Assembly: GCF_024347055.1 (NCBI RefSeq)
Contig: NZ_AP024896.1
Location: 1,116,001-1,180,000 of the forward strand
DNA length: 64,000 bases
From: Vibrio porteresiae DSM 19223
GTDB taxonomy: Bacteria; Pseudomonadota; Gammaproteobacteria; Enterobacterales; Vibrionaceae
Direction: 5' to 3'
The position numbers and the translations under genes are program-made. This document shows positions 25,711 through 35,867 of this stretch, one piece after another. The notes below the pieces were generated by a model, which made no database searches, was not told the origin of the DNA, and saw only the letters and a program-made list of their open reading frames with translations. How positions within the stretch are numbered: the first letter of the stretch is position 1; every line of letters begins with the position of its first letter.

Positions 25711-27063
25711 ATGACGTTGAACGAATACCAAGATGTGTCCTTGCTGATTGAACGATTGGCACAGGCCGACGAACAGCAACAAATAGTTCAACTAAACGAG
25801 ATGGTCGATAGTGACCTTGATGAAGGGTCAATTGCACTATTATTAGAAGCGTTTCCTATCGAACAACGTGTCAGAATGTGGCGCAGCCTCCCGCTGGAAA
25901 TGCATATTTCGGTGCTGACCGAAATGCGTGCTGAAGCGCGTATTTCGATCATTAATGCCCTTTCTGAAACCGAACTAAGACTGACCTTAGCCAAACTGGA
26001 TAACTTATCCTTAATTGAGTGGTCGGACTCTTTGCCTGATGAGCTTATCGCCGACGCGATGCGCTTAATTAGCCGCGACGAATTAGAACTCTATGATCGC
26101 GCTAAAGTATACGATGACGATGAAATTGGCCGTTGGGTTGAACAAAAAGTGTTTACCCTGCCTTTTTCAATCAGTGTTAAGCGGGCTCGGGGCTTACTCG
26201 AAAAAAACCAATTTGAAACACCCAAATACGTCTATCTCATCAACCGCAATAAAACCTTTCGCGGCATGGTGCTCTACAGTGATATTTTGCAAGCCGATGG
26301 AGCGACACAGCTCAAAACCTTAGCCCAAGAACACTTAGTGACTTTGAACGCTCGCCAATCTTTAAGTGATGCGATAGATGCCATTGAACACTCAGACTTT
26401 CCTGTTGTGCCAGTGACAGACGAACACGATGCTCTGGTCGGCCATGTGGATTGGCAGTTTGCGCTCAGTACTCAACGGGAGATTTATGAGGCACGATTGA
26501 TGGCTGGTACTGGTATGGACGAAGGGGATGACCTCTTTATGCCGGTACTTAAAGGGACACAAAAACGCGGTTTATGGCTTGGGATTAACCTTCTGACCGC
26601 GATTTTAGCGTCCGTGACGATTGGCCTGTTTGAAGATGTGATTTCCCAAGTTGTGGCACTGGCGGTCTTGATGCCGATCGTGGCATCAATGGGCGGTATT
26701 GCCGGCAGTCAGACATTAACGCTGATGGTGCGCGGTATGGCGCTTAATCAGGTGACTATTGGTAACCGGCTAGCGCTACTTAAAAACGAACTGAGTATCG
26801 GTTCAATCAACGGGATCATTTGGGCGGTGATCATCGGCGGCATTGCTGGGTTGTGGTTTCAATCGTCGGTATTGGGAGGCACCATTGCCTTAGCGATCGT
26901 GGTGAATATGGCGATTGCTGCCTTCTTTGGCGTGATTATTCCGATTCTGCTCGACAAATTTAAGCTCGACCCCGCACTAGCAGGTTCGGTCATCTTAACT
27001 ACGATGACGGATGTGATTGGCTTTTTTGCCTTTTTAGGCACAGCCAGCCTCGTGATGCTATAG
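25711..27063 (+). CDS. mgtE: Magnesium transporter MgtE
   Basis: A gated Mg2+ channel/transporter of the inner membrane. The 450 residues show an N-terminal superhelical MgtE_N domain (about 10-125), a pair of CBS domains (about 135-255) and five membrane helices from about 285. The pore signature MPIVASMGGIAGSQTLTL and the last-helix block LDPALAGSVILTTMTDVIGF are intact. GGGAG lies only one base before the ATG at 25711 but seven bases before a TTG at 25717, so translation may begin two codons later. A terminator follows. Confidence 0.95.
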   Translation: MTLNEYQDVSLLIERLAQADEQQQIVQLNEMVDSDLDEGSIALLLEAFPIEQRVRMWRSLPLEMHISVLTEMRAEARISIINALSETELRLTLAKLDNLSLIEWSDSLPDELIADAMRLISRDELELYDRAKVYDDDEIGRWVEQKVFTLPFSISVKRARGLLEKNQFETPKYVYLINRNKTFRGMVLYSDILQADGATQLKTLAQEHLVTLNARQSLSDAIDAIEHSDFPVVPVTDEHDALVGHVDWQFALSTQREIYEARLMAGTGMDEGDDLFMPVLKGTQKRGLWLGINLLTAILASVTIGLFEDVISQVVALAVLMPIVASMGGIAGSQTLTLMVRGMALNQVTIGNRLALLKNELSIGSINGIIWAVIIGGIAGLWFQSSVLGGTIALAIVVNMAIAAFFGVIIPILLDKFKLDPALAGSVILTTMTDVIGFFAFLGTASLVML

Positions 27064-27087
27064 CGCCCAACTAGCCTTTACCCCACG

Positions 27088-27119
27088 AAAGGATTGCTCT
27101 TGTAGAGGAATCCTTTTTT
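27088..27119 (+). terminator. Terminator of mgtE
   Basis: Stem AAAGGATT / AATCCTTT, extended by an inner CTCT / AGAG pairing, then seven T. Confidence 0.88.
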
Positions 27120-27369
27120 ATTAGAAAAATCACAGCACAAAATGGCAAACCACTTGAACTTCACTCATCAGCGCACATATACCTAATATAAGGTTAAGTG
27201 AAGAGTTAACGAATTTTCATTTGGCAATATCGGCTCATTTTGACCGCTATTAAGATTAATCCACTTAGCTTATTGCATTTCTTAGCATCAAGGACAAATT
27301 TGTGTCCCTAATGAATGGTGTTGTTTCATCTTGGTTACTTTTTTCATCTTGAACACAAAGAGGGAAAAT

Positions 27370-27588
27370 ATGAATCATTATCCGCATTGGCATTTACATA
27401 TCGAAGAAAGCGCTCCGACAGCTGTGGGCGCAACGCATTGGCCTGACAGTTTTGGCTTTCCACTTCGCCACAATGACCCAATATTTGCCGTTTCAATGCC
27501 AAAAGAGCTGCTTGAACCTGAACATCAATGGTTTGCGCGTCTTAATTTGCAGCAAATGGCGCAGCTATTTAATCCAACGGTACATTAG
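27370..27588 (+). CDS. Small hypothetical protein
   Basis: A 72-residue protein rich in His, Trp and Pro (MNHYPHWHLHIEESAPTAVG). No membrane segment or signal peptide. The start at 27370 is chosen because GAGGGA lies a few bases upstream; the longer frame from 27331 lacks a ribosome site. I do not recognise a family. It stands alone between mgtE and a convergent kinase gene, and is followed directly by a 9-bp repeat array and a terminator. Confidence 0.6.
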   Translation: MNHYPHWHLHIEESAPTAVGATHWPDSFGFPLRHNDPIFAVSMPKELLEPEHQWFARLNLQQMAQLFNPTVH

Positions 27589-27598
27589 CGACTTAAGT

Positions 27599-27643
27599 AC
27601 CTTGAGCACCTTGAGCACCTTGAGCACCTTGAGCACCTTGAGC
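27599..27643. repeat. Five perfect tandem copies of a 9-bp unit
   Basis: The unit ACCTTGAGC occurs five times in a row, flanked by degenerate copies ACTTAAGT (27591) and ACATTGAGA (27644). It starts 11 bp after the stop of the small gene at 27370-27588, in its 3' untranslated region. A multiple of three keeps frame, and no frame across it looks like a real protein. Confidence 0.9.
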
Positions 27644-27715
27644 ACATTGAGAAACCAGTTTCGCTGTGTCTAAACAGGGCAAGCAAACGTGTTCTAACCT
27701 TCAAAGCCTGAGATC

Positions 27716-27749
27716 AAAAAGAGGTGCCACTTTCGCTGGCACCTCTTTT
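27716..27749. terminator. Bidirectional terminator between convergent genes
   Basis: Perfect 9-bp stem GAGGTGCCA / TGGCACCTC with a 7-base loop, five A before and four T after, so it can end transcripts from both sides. Confidence 0.85.
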
Positions 27750-27817
27750 AATAACTGGACTCAACATCGGTACTTAAAATGTCGGCACTTAAGATGTTAG
27801 CCTCTCTTTTGTCACAC

Positions 27818-29431
27818 CTATTGCAGCGCGTCCAAAGTAGCTTGTAAATCGGCTAACGTATTTGCGCTGTTGGACGAATTGGTGTTGGCGACAGGTAATG
27901 GCAAGTCGACCATAAAGGTGGTTCCAGTGCTCGCATCCGTTTCGAACTGAATTTTGCCTTTTTGCGTCTCAGTCATTAGCTTGGCAGAATAAGTGCCTAA
28001 GCCGGTGCCGCCTTTTTTCCCTGCCGTTACATATTTATCAAACAGGCAGTGCTGAATCTCTAGCGGGATCATACCGGAGTTTTGAATCGATACTCGACCA
28101 TAATCGCCATAAGGCTCGACGGTTAAACGAATGGTGGCATTATCAGGCGACACTTCAACAGCGTTATTAATTAAGTTGCCAAATAGCGAGATACAGAGCA
28201 TCTCTTCGGCCATCACGATGCATTCGTCTGGCGATTCAAGAACAAATTTGATACCGCGTTTGTGCGCCTGCATACGAAAGCCGTTCACCATGCGCAGCAC
28301 CAATTCCGCCAAATTCACTTTAGTGATGGTTGGGCGATAAATACCGGCCTCGATTTTGTAGATATCTAAAGTACGGTTGATCATCCCAAGCATCGACATC
28401 GCAGCTTCACGGATATCACCAATCGAACTTTGATAGTTGGGAATCCATTTATCGGTAGCAATCGCTTCGCACGTACCAATAATGGCAGCCAGTGGATTTT
28501 TTAAATCGTGGCGAGTGATGCGTTCAACATCCTCACGCAAGCGGGCATTTTCCACCAGCGCATCCACTCGCTCTTCCAATGCATCTTTAGCCAGTTTGAG
28601 CTTAATGTGCGTTGCTACACGAGCTTTAAGGATGTCGGGATTACACGGCTTAGTAATGTAATCGACCGCGCCAAGCTCAAAGCCTTTTTTCATATCGACC
28701 GTTTCTGCTTTTGCGGTCAGAAAAATAATGGGGATATGGGCTGTTTTGGGATTATTCTTCAGCGTTTGACACACCTGATAGCCATCCATATCGGGCATCA
28801 TAATGTCGAGCAGGATCAAGTCAGGTTGCCTTGCCGCGCAACATATTTTGAGCGCAGCAACACCGCTATTAGCGGCTTTAACTTTGTAGTTTTCTTTTAG
28901 GGTGTCAGCAATGATCGCAATATTGGTTGCCACATCATCAACAGCTAAGATCAATGGCTTGCTATTTCGCGCCGACTCCTCGCGAGAGATGCGCTCCGCA
29001 TTCGCTGTTTGATTAAGTGCCAATGCCGACTTCGACAATACCCTTGGACCATGCTTTAACATGGCCGTGATTTTTTCGCGTAACGTAATCTGGGTAAAAG
29101 GCTTCACTAAGAATTGATCAACCCCAGCATCGATTGCGCGATTCACCATATTACGTTCACCTTCAGCGGTAACCATCATAAAGTGAATTTTTTGATACTG
29201 AACATCACAACGAACAAATTGCAGTAATTGCAATCCCGACATTCGTGGCATATTCCAGTCAGAAATAATGCAGTCAACAGCATGGTTCCTTAGACAACGA
29301 ACCGCCTCTTCACCATCACTTGCTAATATAACGTTTTTAAATCCCAGTGCATTTAAATTATTTTGCAGGGTTTTTCTCATTAGTTCGAAATCATCAACAA
29401 CGAGAAAAGTGGTAGAAGGTGCAAATTCCAT
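27818..29431 (-). CDS. Response regulator-histidine kinase (REC-REC-HisKA-HATPase)
   Basis: A soluble 537-residue protein with no membrane segment. REC1 (about 8-125) is CheY-like, with D-D near residue 13, phospho-acceptor Asp in CIISDWNMPRMSG and VKPF. REC2 (about 160-280) has DLILLDIMMPDMDGYQ and TKPC. A coiled linker leads to a HisKA domain (ERITRHDLKNPLAAIIG) and a HATPase with NLINNAVE and GGTGLGTYSAK. It would receive phosphate or stimuli through its receivers and act as a kinase or phosphatase. It is divergent from the large hybrid kinase at 29676 across 244 bp, suggesting one signalling pathway. No DNA-binding or other output domain is present. Confidence 0.9.
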   Translation of the reverse strand: MEFAPSTTFLVVDDFELMRKTLQNNLNALGFKNVILASDGEEAVRCLRNHAVDCIISDWNMPRMSGLQLLQFVRCDVQYQKIHFMMVTAEGERNMVNRAIDAGVDQFLVKPFTQITLREKITAMLKHGPRVLSKSALALNQTANAERISREESARNSKPLILAVDDVATNIAIIADTLKENYKVKAANSGVAALKICCAARQPDLILLDIMMPDMDGYQVCQTLKNNPKTAHIPIIFLTAKAETVDMKKGFELGAVDYITKPCNPDILKARVATHIKLKLAKDALEERVDALVENARLREDVERITRHDLKNPLAAIIGTCEAIATDKWIPNYQSSIGDIREAAMSMLGMINRTLDIYKIEAGIYRPTITKVNLAELVLRMVNGFRMQAHKRGIKFVLESPDECIVMAEEMLCISLFGNLINNAVEVSPDNATIRLTVEPYGDYGRVSIQNSGMIPLEIQHCLFDKYVTAGKKGGTGLGTYSAKLMTETQKGKIQFETDASTGTTFMVDLPLPVANTNSSNSANTLADLQATLDALQ

Positions 29432-29675
29432 GATCGATTCCTAGTATATGTTTGGCTAAATCCACTTTTCTATTTTGTGGTATATTCTCACGAGAATATC
29501 CTGATCACAACCTGTTCAAATTGTTTAAGAGAAAAATTTATTCTTTTACATAATTATACTTATTAATGCTTAATCACCTTCTTACAAGCGTGTAAAAGGT
29601 AATTTTCTGAATACTATTCTCACTAACAACACATCTTACTGTAAACTTTTACTTGACATCTAAGGAATTTGCAAA

Positions 29676-32600
29676 GTGGAAGACTTAGTCCACCGTAAGC
29701 AGCAAATACAGCTTCGTTTTATATTAATACTGTCCATTTGTATACTATCCGTTATTCTCTCTGGGTTTTATTTACTCTATAGAGTTAATTTAGACGCAAA
29801 GAAAAGTGAATTAAACGATATTGTTTCCTCGCAGATTCGTCTTATTCGATCCTTTGTTGATTCCAATATTAATACTAAGTCGATTGATCTCAATCATAGA
29901 GAATATGCACTTAATCAAATAAGAGAAAGTTTTAATGATTACACCACATTGAGTAATTCAGGAGAGTTATTACTGGGTGAAAAACGCGGCGATCAAGTGG
30001 TTTATCTCTCCTCTTTGCATGGCAAAACAGATGACTTCGAACCGCTCTCAAATGAAGGGACAAAGTCATCGCTCAACACTCCCATGAGTTCAGCTCTCGC
30101 CGGTGAATCTGGGGTGATGGTGGTGCAAGATTACAACGGCCATCCCGTTCTGGCTGCGTATGGTTATGTCCCTGAATTAAAAGTGGGTATTGTCGCTAAA
30201 GTCGACTTATCAGATATTCGTCGTCCTTTCGTTAATGCCGGTGCACTCTCGGTGATGATTGGCATCATTATTATGGTGCTGGGCGTTTTGCTAAATAATC
30301 GCATAGTGACACCACTGCTTGATAAGTTTTACCGCTTCACTAGAGAACTTAAAGATCGCGAGCAGCAATTAGCCAAACTGTCCAAGGTGTTAGAACAAAG
30401 CCCCTCGTCATTGGTGATTACCGACAGAGCCGGCCTGGTCGAATACGCCAACCCGACATTTTTATCCCTTGTAAAAACTCCGCTGCAGCATCTCATTGGG
30501 CAACCTGCTCCCATCTTCACTCCAAGTTTAATGCGCCCAGAGCGCTTTCATAATCTTTGGGCCACCATCAATAATGGTATGGTTTGGCAAGGTGAATTTG
30601 AAACCATCTTAGAGAACCAACAGAGCCGCTGGGAATCCGTGACCGTTAGCCCAATCATGAATGAGCATGGGCAACTCACCCATTTTTCAGTCGCCGCCGA
30701 AGATGTAACTAAGCAGCACATTCTTAATCAAGAAAAGCAGCAAGCGGAACAACGCCTTTTTGAAAGTGCGCAGCGTTTTAAATCATTGTTTGATTTTGCA
30801 TCGGTGCCCTACATTATCATTGATGGACAGTCGATTCTGGATGGTAACCAAGCTGCACTCAATATTCTCGACATGACAGGCAAAGAACAGCTGATTTCAC
30901 CGCAGCTCTATGGCACCGCTTTTGAAGCCAAAGTGGATGGTTTTCTGCGTCAAATACACCAGATGAATCAGCTCAGTGCTGAACAACCGATCAAAAAAGA
31001 GTGGAAGTTACGCTCCCAATCGGGAGACGAAAAAACATTAGATATCACCTTACGTTCAATTGAATTAGATGGCCGCCCTGTTCTCCTTGCAGCACTGCAT
31101 GACATCAGTTCTCGGGTCAAAGCAGAACAGAAATTAAAGCAGAGTGAACTTATTTTAAATAACACTTTTGACTCTGCCGCGATTGGGCTTGTCCATGTTG
31201 ACCGTGACGGGCACATACTGCGTGTTAATCCACAATTCTGCCGTTATATGGGATACGAAAAGGACGAGCTAATTGGTCTTACTTTTCATCAAATTACCCA
31301 TCCAGCCGACCTTAGTAAAGATGTGGCGTTTTTCAATCAGCTGCTTAGTGGTGTCATTCCTTCTTATTCCCTAGAAAAGCGCTATTTTCGTAAAAATGGC
31401 CAAACAGTTTGGGCTAATCTTACCGTCGCGTTAGTGCCCGTCGAAGAGGGTCAGGCGGAGTTTGTGATCGCTTCGATTGATGATATTTCCGATCGTAAAC
31501 AGACCGAAGCGGATTTAACACGCAACAAAGATCAACTGCGCGCTATCATTGATAACACCCAAAGTATTGTCTTACTTAAAGATATCAGCGGTCGCTATCT
31601 GGTCGTAAACCATGCATTTGAGACACTCACAGGACGTACAGCAGAAGACATTTTAGGTGCCAGTGAAAGTGATTTTCTCGATAGCGACTTGGTCAAGCAC
31701 GTACAACTAAACGATGATTACGCGATACAAACCAAACAGCTCATCACCTATGAAGAGACCTTCCCGCATCCTGACGGAGGCGTACATACGTATTACACCA
31801 CCAAAGTGCCTATTTTGGATGAAGATGGTCAAGTGTATGCGCTAGCGGTTATCGCCACTGACATTACAGAACGTAAGTCAATGGAAAGCCAACTGAAATA
31901 CAATGAAGAACAGCTTACTTATGCCCTAGAAGCCACTGGTGAAGGGATCTGGGACTGGCACGTCAACGAAGATTTGGTGATTCATAATCATCGTTTCTGC
32001 AAAATGCTGCATTTGGATAGCAGCTATATGCGCCATCCTTTGTCGACCTTTGAGCAGCTTGTTTACCCTGCTGATTTTCCCAAAGTGATGCAGCGGGTAC
32101 AAGATGCGCTGCAGCTCGATATTCCCTACCACAGTATTCACCGTATGGTGCGTAAAGATGGTTCTGTCTTCTGGGTTGAAGACCGCGGCAAGATTGTTAA
32201 ACGCGATGAAGATGACCAACCTATCCGCCTGGTTGGCAGCATTGCAGACATCACTGAACGTCGGAAAATGGAACAAGAGCTGTTAGAAGCCAAAGATACC
32301 GCTGAGCAAGCTACCAAGGCGAAATCGGACTTCCTAGCCAATATGTCCCATGAGATTCGTACGCCGATGAATGCCATTATCGGTATGTCGCATTTGGCGT
32401 TACAGACGGATCTTAACCAGAAACAACGTAACTACATCGATAAAGTCCATCAGTCTGCAGAGTCACTATTGGGGATCATCAACGACATTCTTGATTTCTC
32501 CAAGATCGAAGCTGGCAAGCTGGAGATAGAACACGCGCCGTTTAACTTAGACGATGTTATCGACCATCTCACCAACTTAGTTGGCTTAAAAGCGGACGAA

Positions 32601-34544
32601 AAATCGCTGGAATTCATGTTCGATTTCCCGCGCAACTATCCCAAAGAGCTGGTTGGCGACCAATTGCGCCTTACTCAAGTACTGACCAATTTCACCACCA
32701 ATGCCATCAAATTCACCAACCCAGGTGGCGATGTGGTGATCGGTATACAAGTGTTACGTGAAGACGAAAATCAGGTGGAGATCCAGTTCAGTGTCCGTGA
32801 CACCGGAATTGGCATGACCGAAGAGCAGCAGTCGCGCATCTTCCGCTCCTTTACCCAAGCCGATAACTCCACCACGCGCCGTTTCGGTGGTACTGGGCTG
32901 GGACTGGTCATTTCTCGCAGCTTGATACAAACGATGGGCGGCGAAATTTGGATGGAGAGTCAATACGGCGAAGGCAGCACCTTCCACTTCTCGCTCACTT
33001 TTGATAAGCAAACACACACTAAGGCTAAAACAGGCGATCTAGAAACGCATTTGAGTCATCTGAATGTATTGATTGTCGATGACAACATCACCGCGCTGGA
33101 TATTCTTTCCCAACAGCTAACCAGCTTTGGGATTAATGCCCACAGCGCAGCCAATGGCGAAGAAGCCATTATGATGATGGAACTTGCTAGCCAAATTCAG
33201 CCTTATGATCTGGTGATTTTGGATTGGAAGATGCCGGGCTTAGATGGAATCGCCACCGCTCGTGCTATTCAAAAAATGCAGGATATTCCGAAAGCGCCAG
33301 CGGTCATTATGATCACCGCCTATGGTCGTGAAGAGGCGAAAAAGGCCGCGGAAGGCACTGACATTTCTGCGTTCTTAGTCAAGCCGGTTATGCCATCGGC
33401 GATGCTTGATACCATCATGACCTCGATGGGATATGAAGTCGTGACGCACCGTCGCACCGATGTGGTGGATGGCAAACTCACCTCGTATATCAGTGCCCTA
33501 CAAGGTATGCGCATATTGCTAGTCGAAGATAATCTGATTAACCAAGAGCTAGCAATGGACATTCTTTCCTCAAACGGTCTGGATGTGGATGTGGCGAATA
33601 ACGGTGCGGAAGCCATTGAGCGCCTACGTTTGAGTGAATTTGACGGCGTATTGATGGACTGTCAAATGCCCATCATGGACGGTTATACCGCGACCGAACA
33701 AATCCGTCTTGAAGAGCAATGGAAAGACCTACCGATCATTGCGATGACAGCCAATGCGATGGCAGGTGACCGAGAAAAAGTTCTCGCGGTGGGAATGAAC
33801 GATCACATCGCTAAACCGATCGACATTCCAACCTTGTTTATGACTTTAACCAAATGGTTGCTGCACCACGGTCAAGACGAGAAGAGCTACCATAGTCTGT
33901 TGCAAACTGATGCAATCATTGTCGATGAAATTCCTGAAATTCCTGGAATTGACACCCAAATTGGCTTAACCAATGTGCAGCACAATACCAAACTCTATCT
34001 CAAAATTTTACGCCGTTTTAAAGAGACCTATGAGAAAGAGCTCGACGATGAATTGGCGATGATTCGTTTACAACCTAATGACGAAGCATCGATTCGTTGG
34101 GCTCATACCCTGAAAGGGGTCTGCGCTACGATTGGGGCGAAAGGTATTGAGAAACAAGCCCGTGAATTGGAATTCAAATGCTCTGGTACGAATACCAATT
34201 TGGACCTCGACGAACAGCTCAATACCATTCGCGCTAGTGTGCATACCTTACTCGAAAATTTAAGTGTGATAGAAGAGCAAACTGAGGTGATAAAAGTCAC
34301 TCCGGCGGCAACCCAAGCACTTAATCAAACCGAGGTCCTTGCGCAGTTAGAACATTTAAAAGTGTTGTTGGAAGAGTTTGACACGGATGCAACAGAGCAA
34401 ATTGAAGAACTGCATGAACTGCTCTCTGGTACTGAATTTGCTGCGCTACTTAAGCCGGTTGAACATGCAATCGAGAACTATGATTTTGAATCTGCACTAG
34501 AGCAATACCAATCACTGGCAGACAAAGTCGCCGAGATGGCATAG
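29676..34544 (+). CDS. Large membrane hybrid histidine kinase (PAS repeats, two RECs, Hpt)
   Basis: A 1622-residue tripartite sensor. Two membrane helices (about 13-33 and 188-208) flank a periplasmic domain. Five PAS/PAC units follow (about 237-865). The kinase core has H892 in FLANMSHEIRTPMNAIIGMS and the ATPase boxes. Two receivers follow, with acceptor Asp D1183 (VILDWKMPGLDG) and D1328 (VLMDCQMPIMDG), then a C-terminal Hpt domain with H1477 (WAHTLKG). It starts with GTG, preceded by AAGGA. All phosphorelay residues are intact. With the divergent REC-REC-kinase and nearby diguanylate cyclase it may form one pathway; the signal is unknown. Confidence 0.93.
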   Translation: MEDLVHRKQQIQLRFILILSICILSVILSGFYLLYRVNLDAKKSELNDIVSSQIRLIRSFVDSNINTKSIDLNHREYALNQIRESFNDYTTLSNSGELLLGEKRGDQVVYLSSLHGKTDDFEPLSNEGTKSSLNTPMSSALAGESGVMVVQDYNGHPVLAAYGYVPELKVGIVAKVDLSDIRRPFVNAGALSVMIGIIIMVLGVLLNNRIVTPLLDKFYRFTRELKDREQQLAKLSKVLEQSPSSLVITDRAGLVEYANPTFLSLVKTPLQHLIGQPAPIFTPSLMRPERFHNLWATINNGMVWQGEFETILENQQSRWESVTVSPIMNEHGQLTHFSVAAEDVTKQHILNQEKQQAEQRLFESAQRFKSLFDFASVPYIIIDGQSILDGNQAALNILDMTGKEQLISPQLYGTAFEAKVDGFLRQIHQMNQLSAEQPIKKEWKLRSQSGDEKTLDITLRSIELDGRPVLLAALHDISSRVKAEQKLKQSELILNNTFDSAAIGLVHVDRDGHILRVNPQFCRYMGYEKDELIGLTFHQITHPADLSKDVAFFNQLLSGVIPSYSLEKRYFRKNGQTVWANLTVALVPVEEGQAEFVIASIDDISDRKQTEADLTRNKDQLRAIIDNTQSIVLLKDISGRYLVVNHAFETLTGRTAEDILGASESDFLDSDLVKHVQLNDDYAIQTKQLITYEETFPHPDGGVHTYYTTKVPILDEDGQVYALAVIATDITERKSMESQLKYNEEQLTYALEATGEGIWDWHVNEDLVIHNHRFCKMLHLDSSYMRHPLSTFEQLVYPADFPKVMQRVQDALQLDIPYHSIHRMVRKDGSVFWVEDRGKIVKRDEDDQPIRLVGSIADITERRKMEQELLEAKDTAEQATKAKSDFLANMSHEIRTPMNAIIGMSHLALQTDLNQKQRNYIDKVHQSAESLLGIINDILDFSKIEAGKLEIEHAPFNLDDVIDHLTNLVGLKADEKSLEFMFDFPRNYPKELVGDQLRLTQVLTNFTTNAIKFTNPGGDVVIGIQVLREDENQVEIQFSVRDTGIGMTEEQQSRIFRSFTQADNSTTRRFGGTGLGLVISRSLIQTMGGEIWMESQYGEGSTFHFSLTFDKQTHTKAKTGDLETHLSHLNVLIVDDNITALDILSQQLTSFGINAHSAANGEEAIMMMELASQIQPYDLVILDWKMPGLDGIATARAIQKMQDIPKAPAVIMITAYGREEAKKAAEGTDISAFLVKPVMPSAMLDTIMTSMGYEVVTHRRTDVVDGKLTSYISALQGMRILLVEDNLINQELAMDILSSNGLDVDVANNGAEAIERLRLSEFDGVLMDCQMPIMDGYTATEQIRLEEQWKDLPIIAMTANAMAGDREKVLAVGMNDHIAKPIDIPTLFMTLTKWLLHHGQDEKSYHSLLQTDAIIVDEIPEIPGIDTQIGLTNVQHNTKLYLKILRRFKETYEKELDDELAMIRLQPNDEASIRWAHTLKGVCATIGAKGIEKQARELEFKCSGTNTNLDLDEQLNTIRASVHTLLENLSVIEEQTEVIKVTPAATQALNQTEVLAQLEHLKVLLEEFDTDATEQIEELHELLSGTEFAALLKPVEHAIENYDFESALEQYQSLADKVAEMA

Positions 34545-34606
34545 CCAAAGCAGCCAAGATGACGTAAGAGAGACTTGGCGTGACAAGTCATCACCACTAA
34601 AAACAG

Positions 34607-34640
34607 ATAGGCGACACCTAATGGGTGTCGCCTATTTTTT
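34607..34640 (+). terminator. Terminator of the hybrid kinase gene
   Basis: A perfect 12-bp stem (ATAGGCGACACC / GGTGTCGCCTAT, loop TAATG) with six T following, 62 bp after the stop. Confidence 0.9.
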
Positions 34641-34682
34641 ATGACGGAATGTACTTATGACAGACGGTACTGATAGCTGAGA

Positions 34683-35867
34683 TTAGGCTGGACGATGATG
34701 CAAGCCAGTCGCGATACGACTTTCCATTACCGTAACGCGGTTACGTCCATGAACTTTCGATTGATACAAAGCGTGGTCAGCACATTTGATGCTTTCAATC
34801 ACATCGACATCAAGAGCTAAACGAGCACAACCGATCGAGATAGTAATACCAAATTGGTGCCCGTCTTCATCAAACTCAAGCAGCTCAATTGCCTTACGTA
34901 TTTCGTCAAGATGGGTAGCAGCAATACTCAAATTTGGCCAAGGAGCGTACAGCACGAACTCTTCACCGCCGTAACGTGCCAATACACCTTTGAGTGGAAT
35001 GTTGTCTTGCAGCACTTTGGCTACGTTGATCATCACTTTGTCACCCACATCATGACCGTAGGTATCATTGACTCTTTTGAAATAATCAATATCGATCATA
35101 GCCACCACTCCTTGCTGATCGTTTTGCCCTATTTGCTCACTGAGTTGGTCACGAAAGTAACGTCGGTTGTAAAGCCCTGTCAGTTCATCACGAATAGAAC
35201 GACGATAATGCCAGTTGATCTGGTCAAACAGAAACAAGGACATCAGTGCCCCAAGGAGGAAATCAGAAGCAAGGATTTGCATGACCACCACGCCCAAGCC
35301 ATACACCTCAAAACTGCGGGTTTTGATCAAAAACAATGAGGGGAAACTAACACTTATGGCGCACACCAACATGGCTAAGGAGATATAGCGTTCACCGCGA
35401 TGCTCTGGGCGACGATGATACCAAGAAAACACAAAAGCGACGGAAAAAATAATCACTTCCGTAGTGATACACAGTGCAATGCGAATGTAATCAGAATGCT
35501 CGATATACAGGTAAATTGCCGCTTGCAGTAGGCCAAACAAGATCACGTGCAAATGCATAAAAAAGATGTAACGCTTTGGCACTGTGTATTGATACCAACT
35601 GATGATACCAAGCAGTATGAGATAGGTTGAGGCCGGATACAGCATGTTGTTGAAAAACACAGACCAGACTTTAGGCAGCCAAGGGTCAAACGAGAAGGAG
35701 ATAAAAGCAAACCCCAATAACAAGAATCCGAGGAAGAAACGGTTCGCTGCTTGCTTCTTTTCGCCAGTGATATTGACACTCACTTGGTGCAGGAAGAAAC
35801 AGGCGATGGCAGACGTGCCAAACACGTTAATAATATTCGCTGTACTGGTTAGCTGATAAATATTCAC
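34683..35867 (-). CDS. Membrane diguanylate cyclase (GGEEF)
   Basis: Makes cyclic di-GMP from two GTP. About seven or eight membrane helices in residues 10-215 form a sensor resembling 7TM/MASE-type domains, followed by a GGDEF domain. The active-site motif is GGEEF at 300-304 with the upstream metal/GTP residues in MIDIDYFKRVNDTYGHDVGD, so it should be active. The usual RxxD inhibitory site five residues before GGEEF reads PLKG, so product inhibition at this site is absent. It starts with GTG. It converges with the hybrid kinase gene. Confidence 0.93.
   Translation of the reverse strand: MNIYQLTSTANIINVFGTSAIACFFLHQVSVNITGEKKQAANRFFLGFLLLGFAFISFSFDPWLPKVWSVFFNNMLYPASTYLILLGIISWYQYTVPKRYIFFMHLHVILFGLLQAAIYLYIEHSDYIRIALCITTEVIIFSVAFVFSWYHRRPEHRGERYISLAMLVCAISVSFPSLFLIKTRSFEVYGLGVVVMQILASDFLLGALMSLFLFDQINWHYRRSIRDELTGLYNRRYFRDQLSEQIGQNDQQGVVAMIDIDYFKRVNDTYGHDVGDKVMINVAKVLQDNIPLKGVLARYGGEEFVLYAPWPNLSIAATHLDEIRKAIELLEFDEDGHQFGITISIGCARLALDVDVIESIKCADHALYQSKVHGRNRVTVMESRIATGLHHRPA

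Noticed and set aside
27599..27643. Phase-variable coding repeat
   Set aside because: The 9-bp unit keeps frame and lies after the stop codon, so slippage would not switch a protein on or off.
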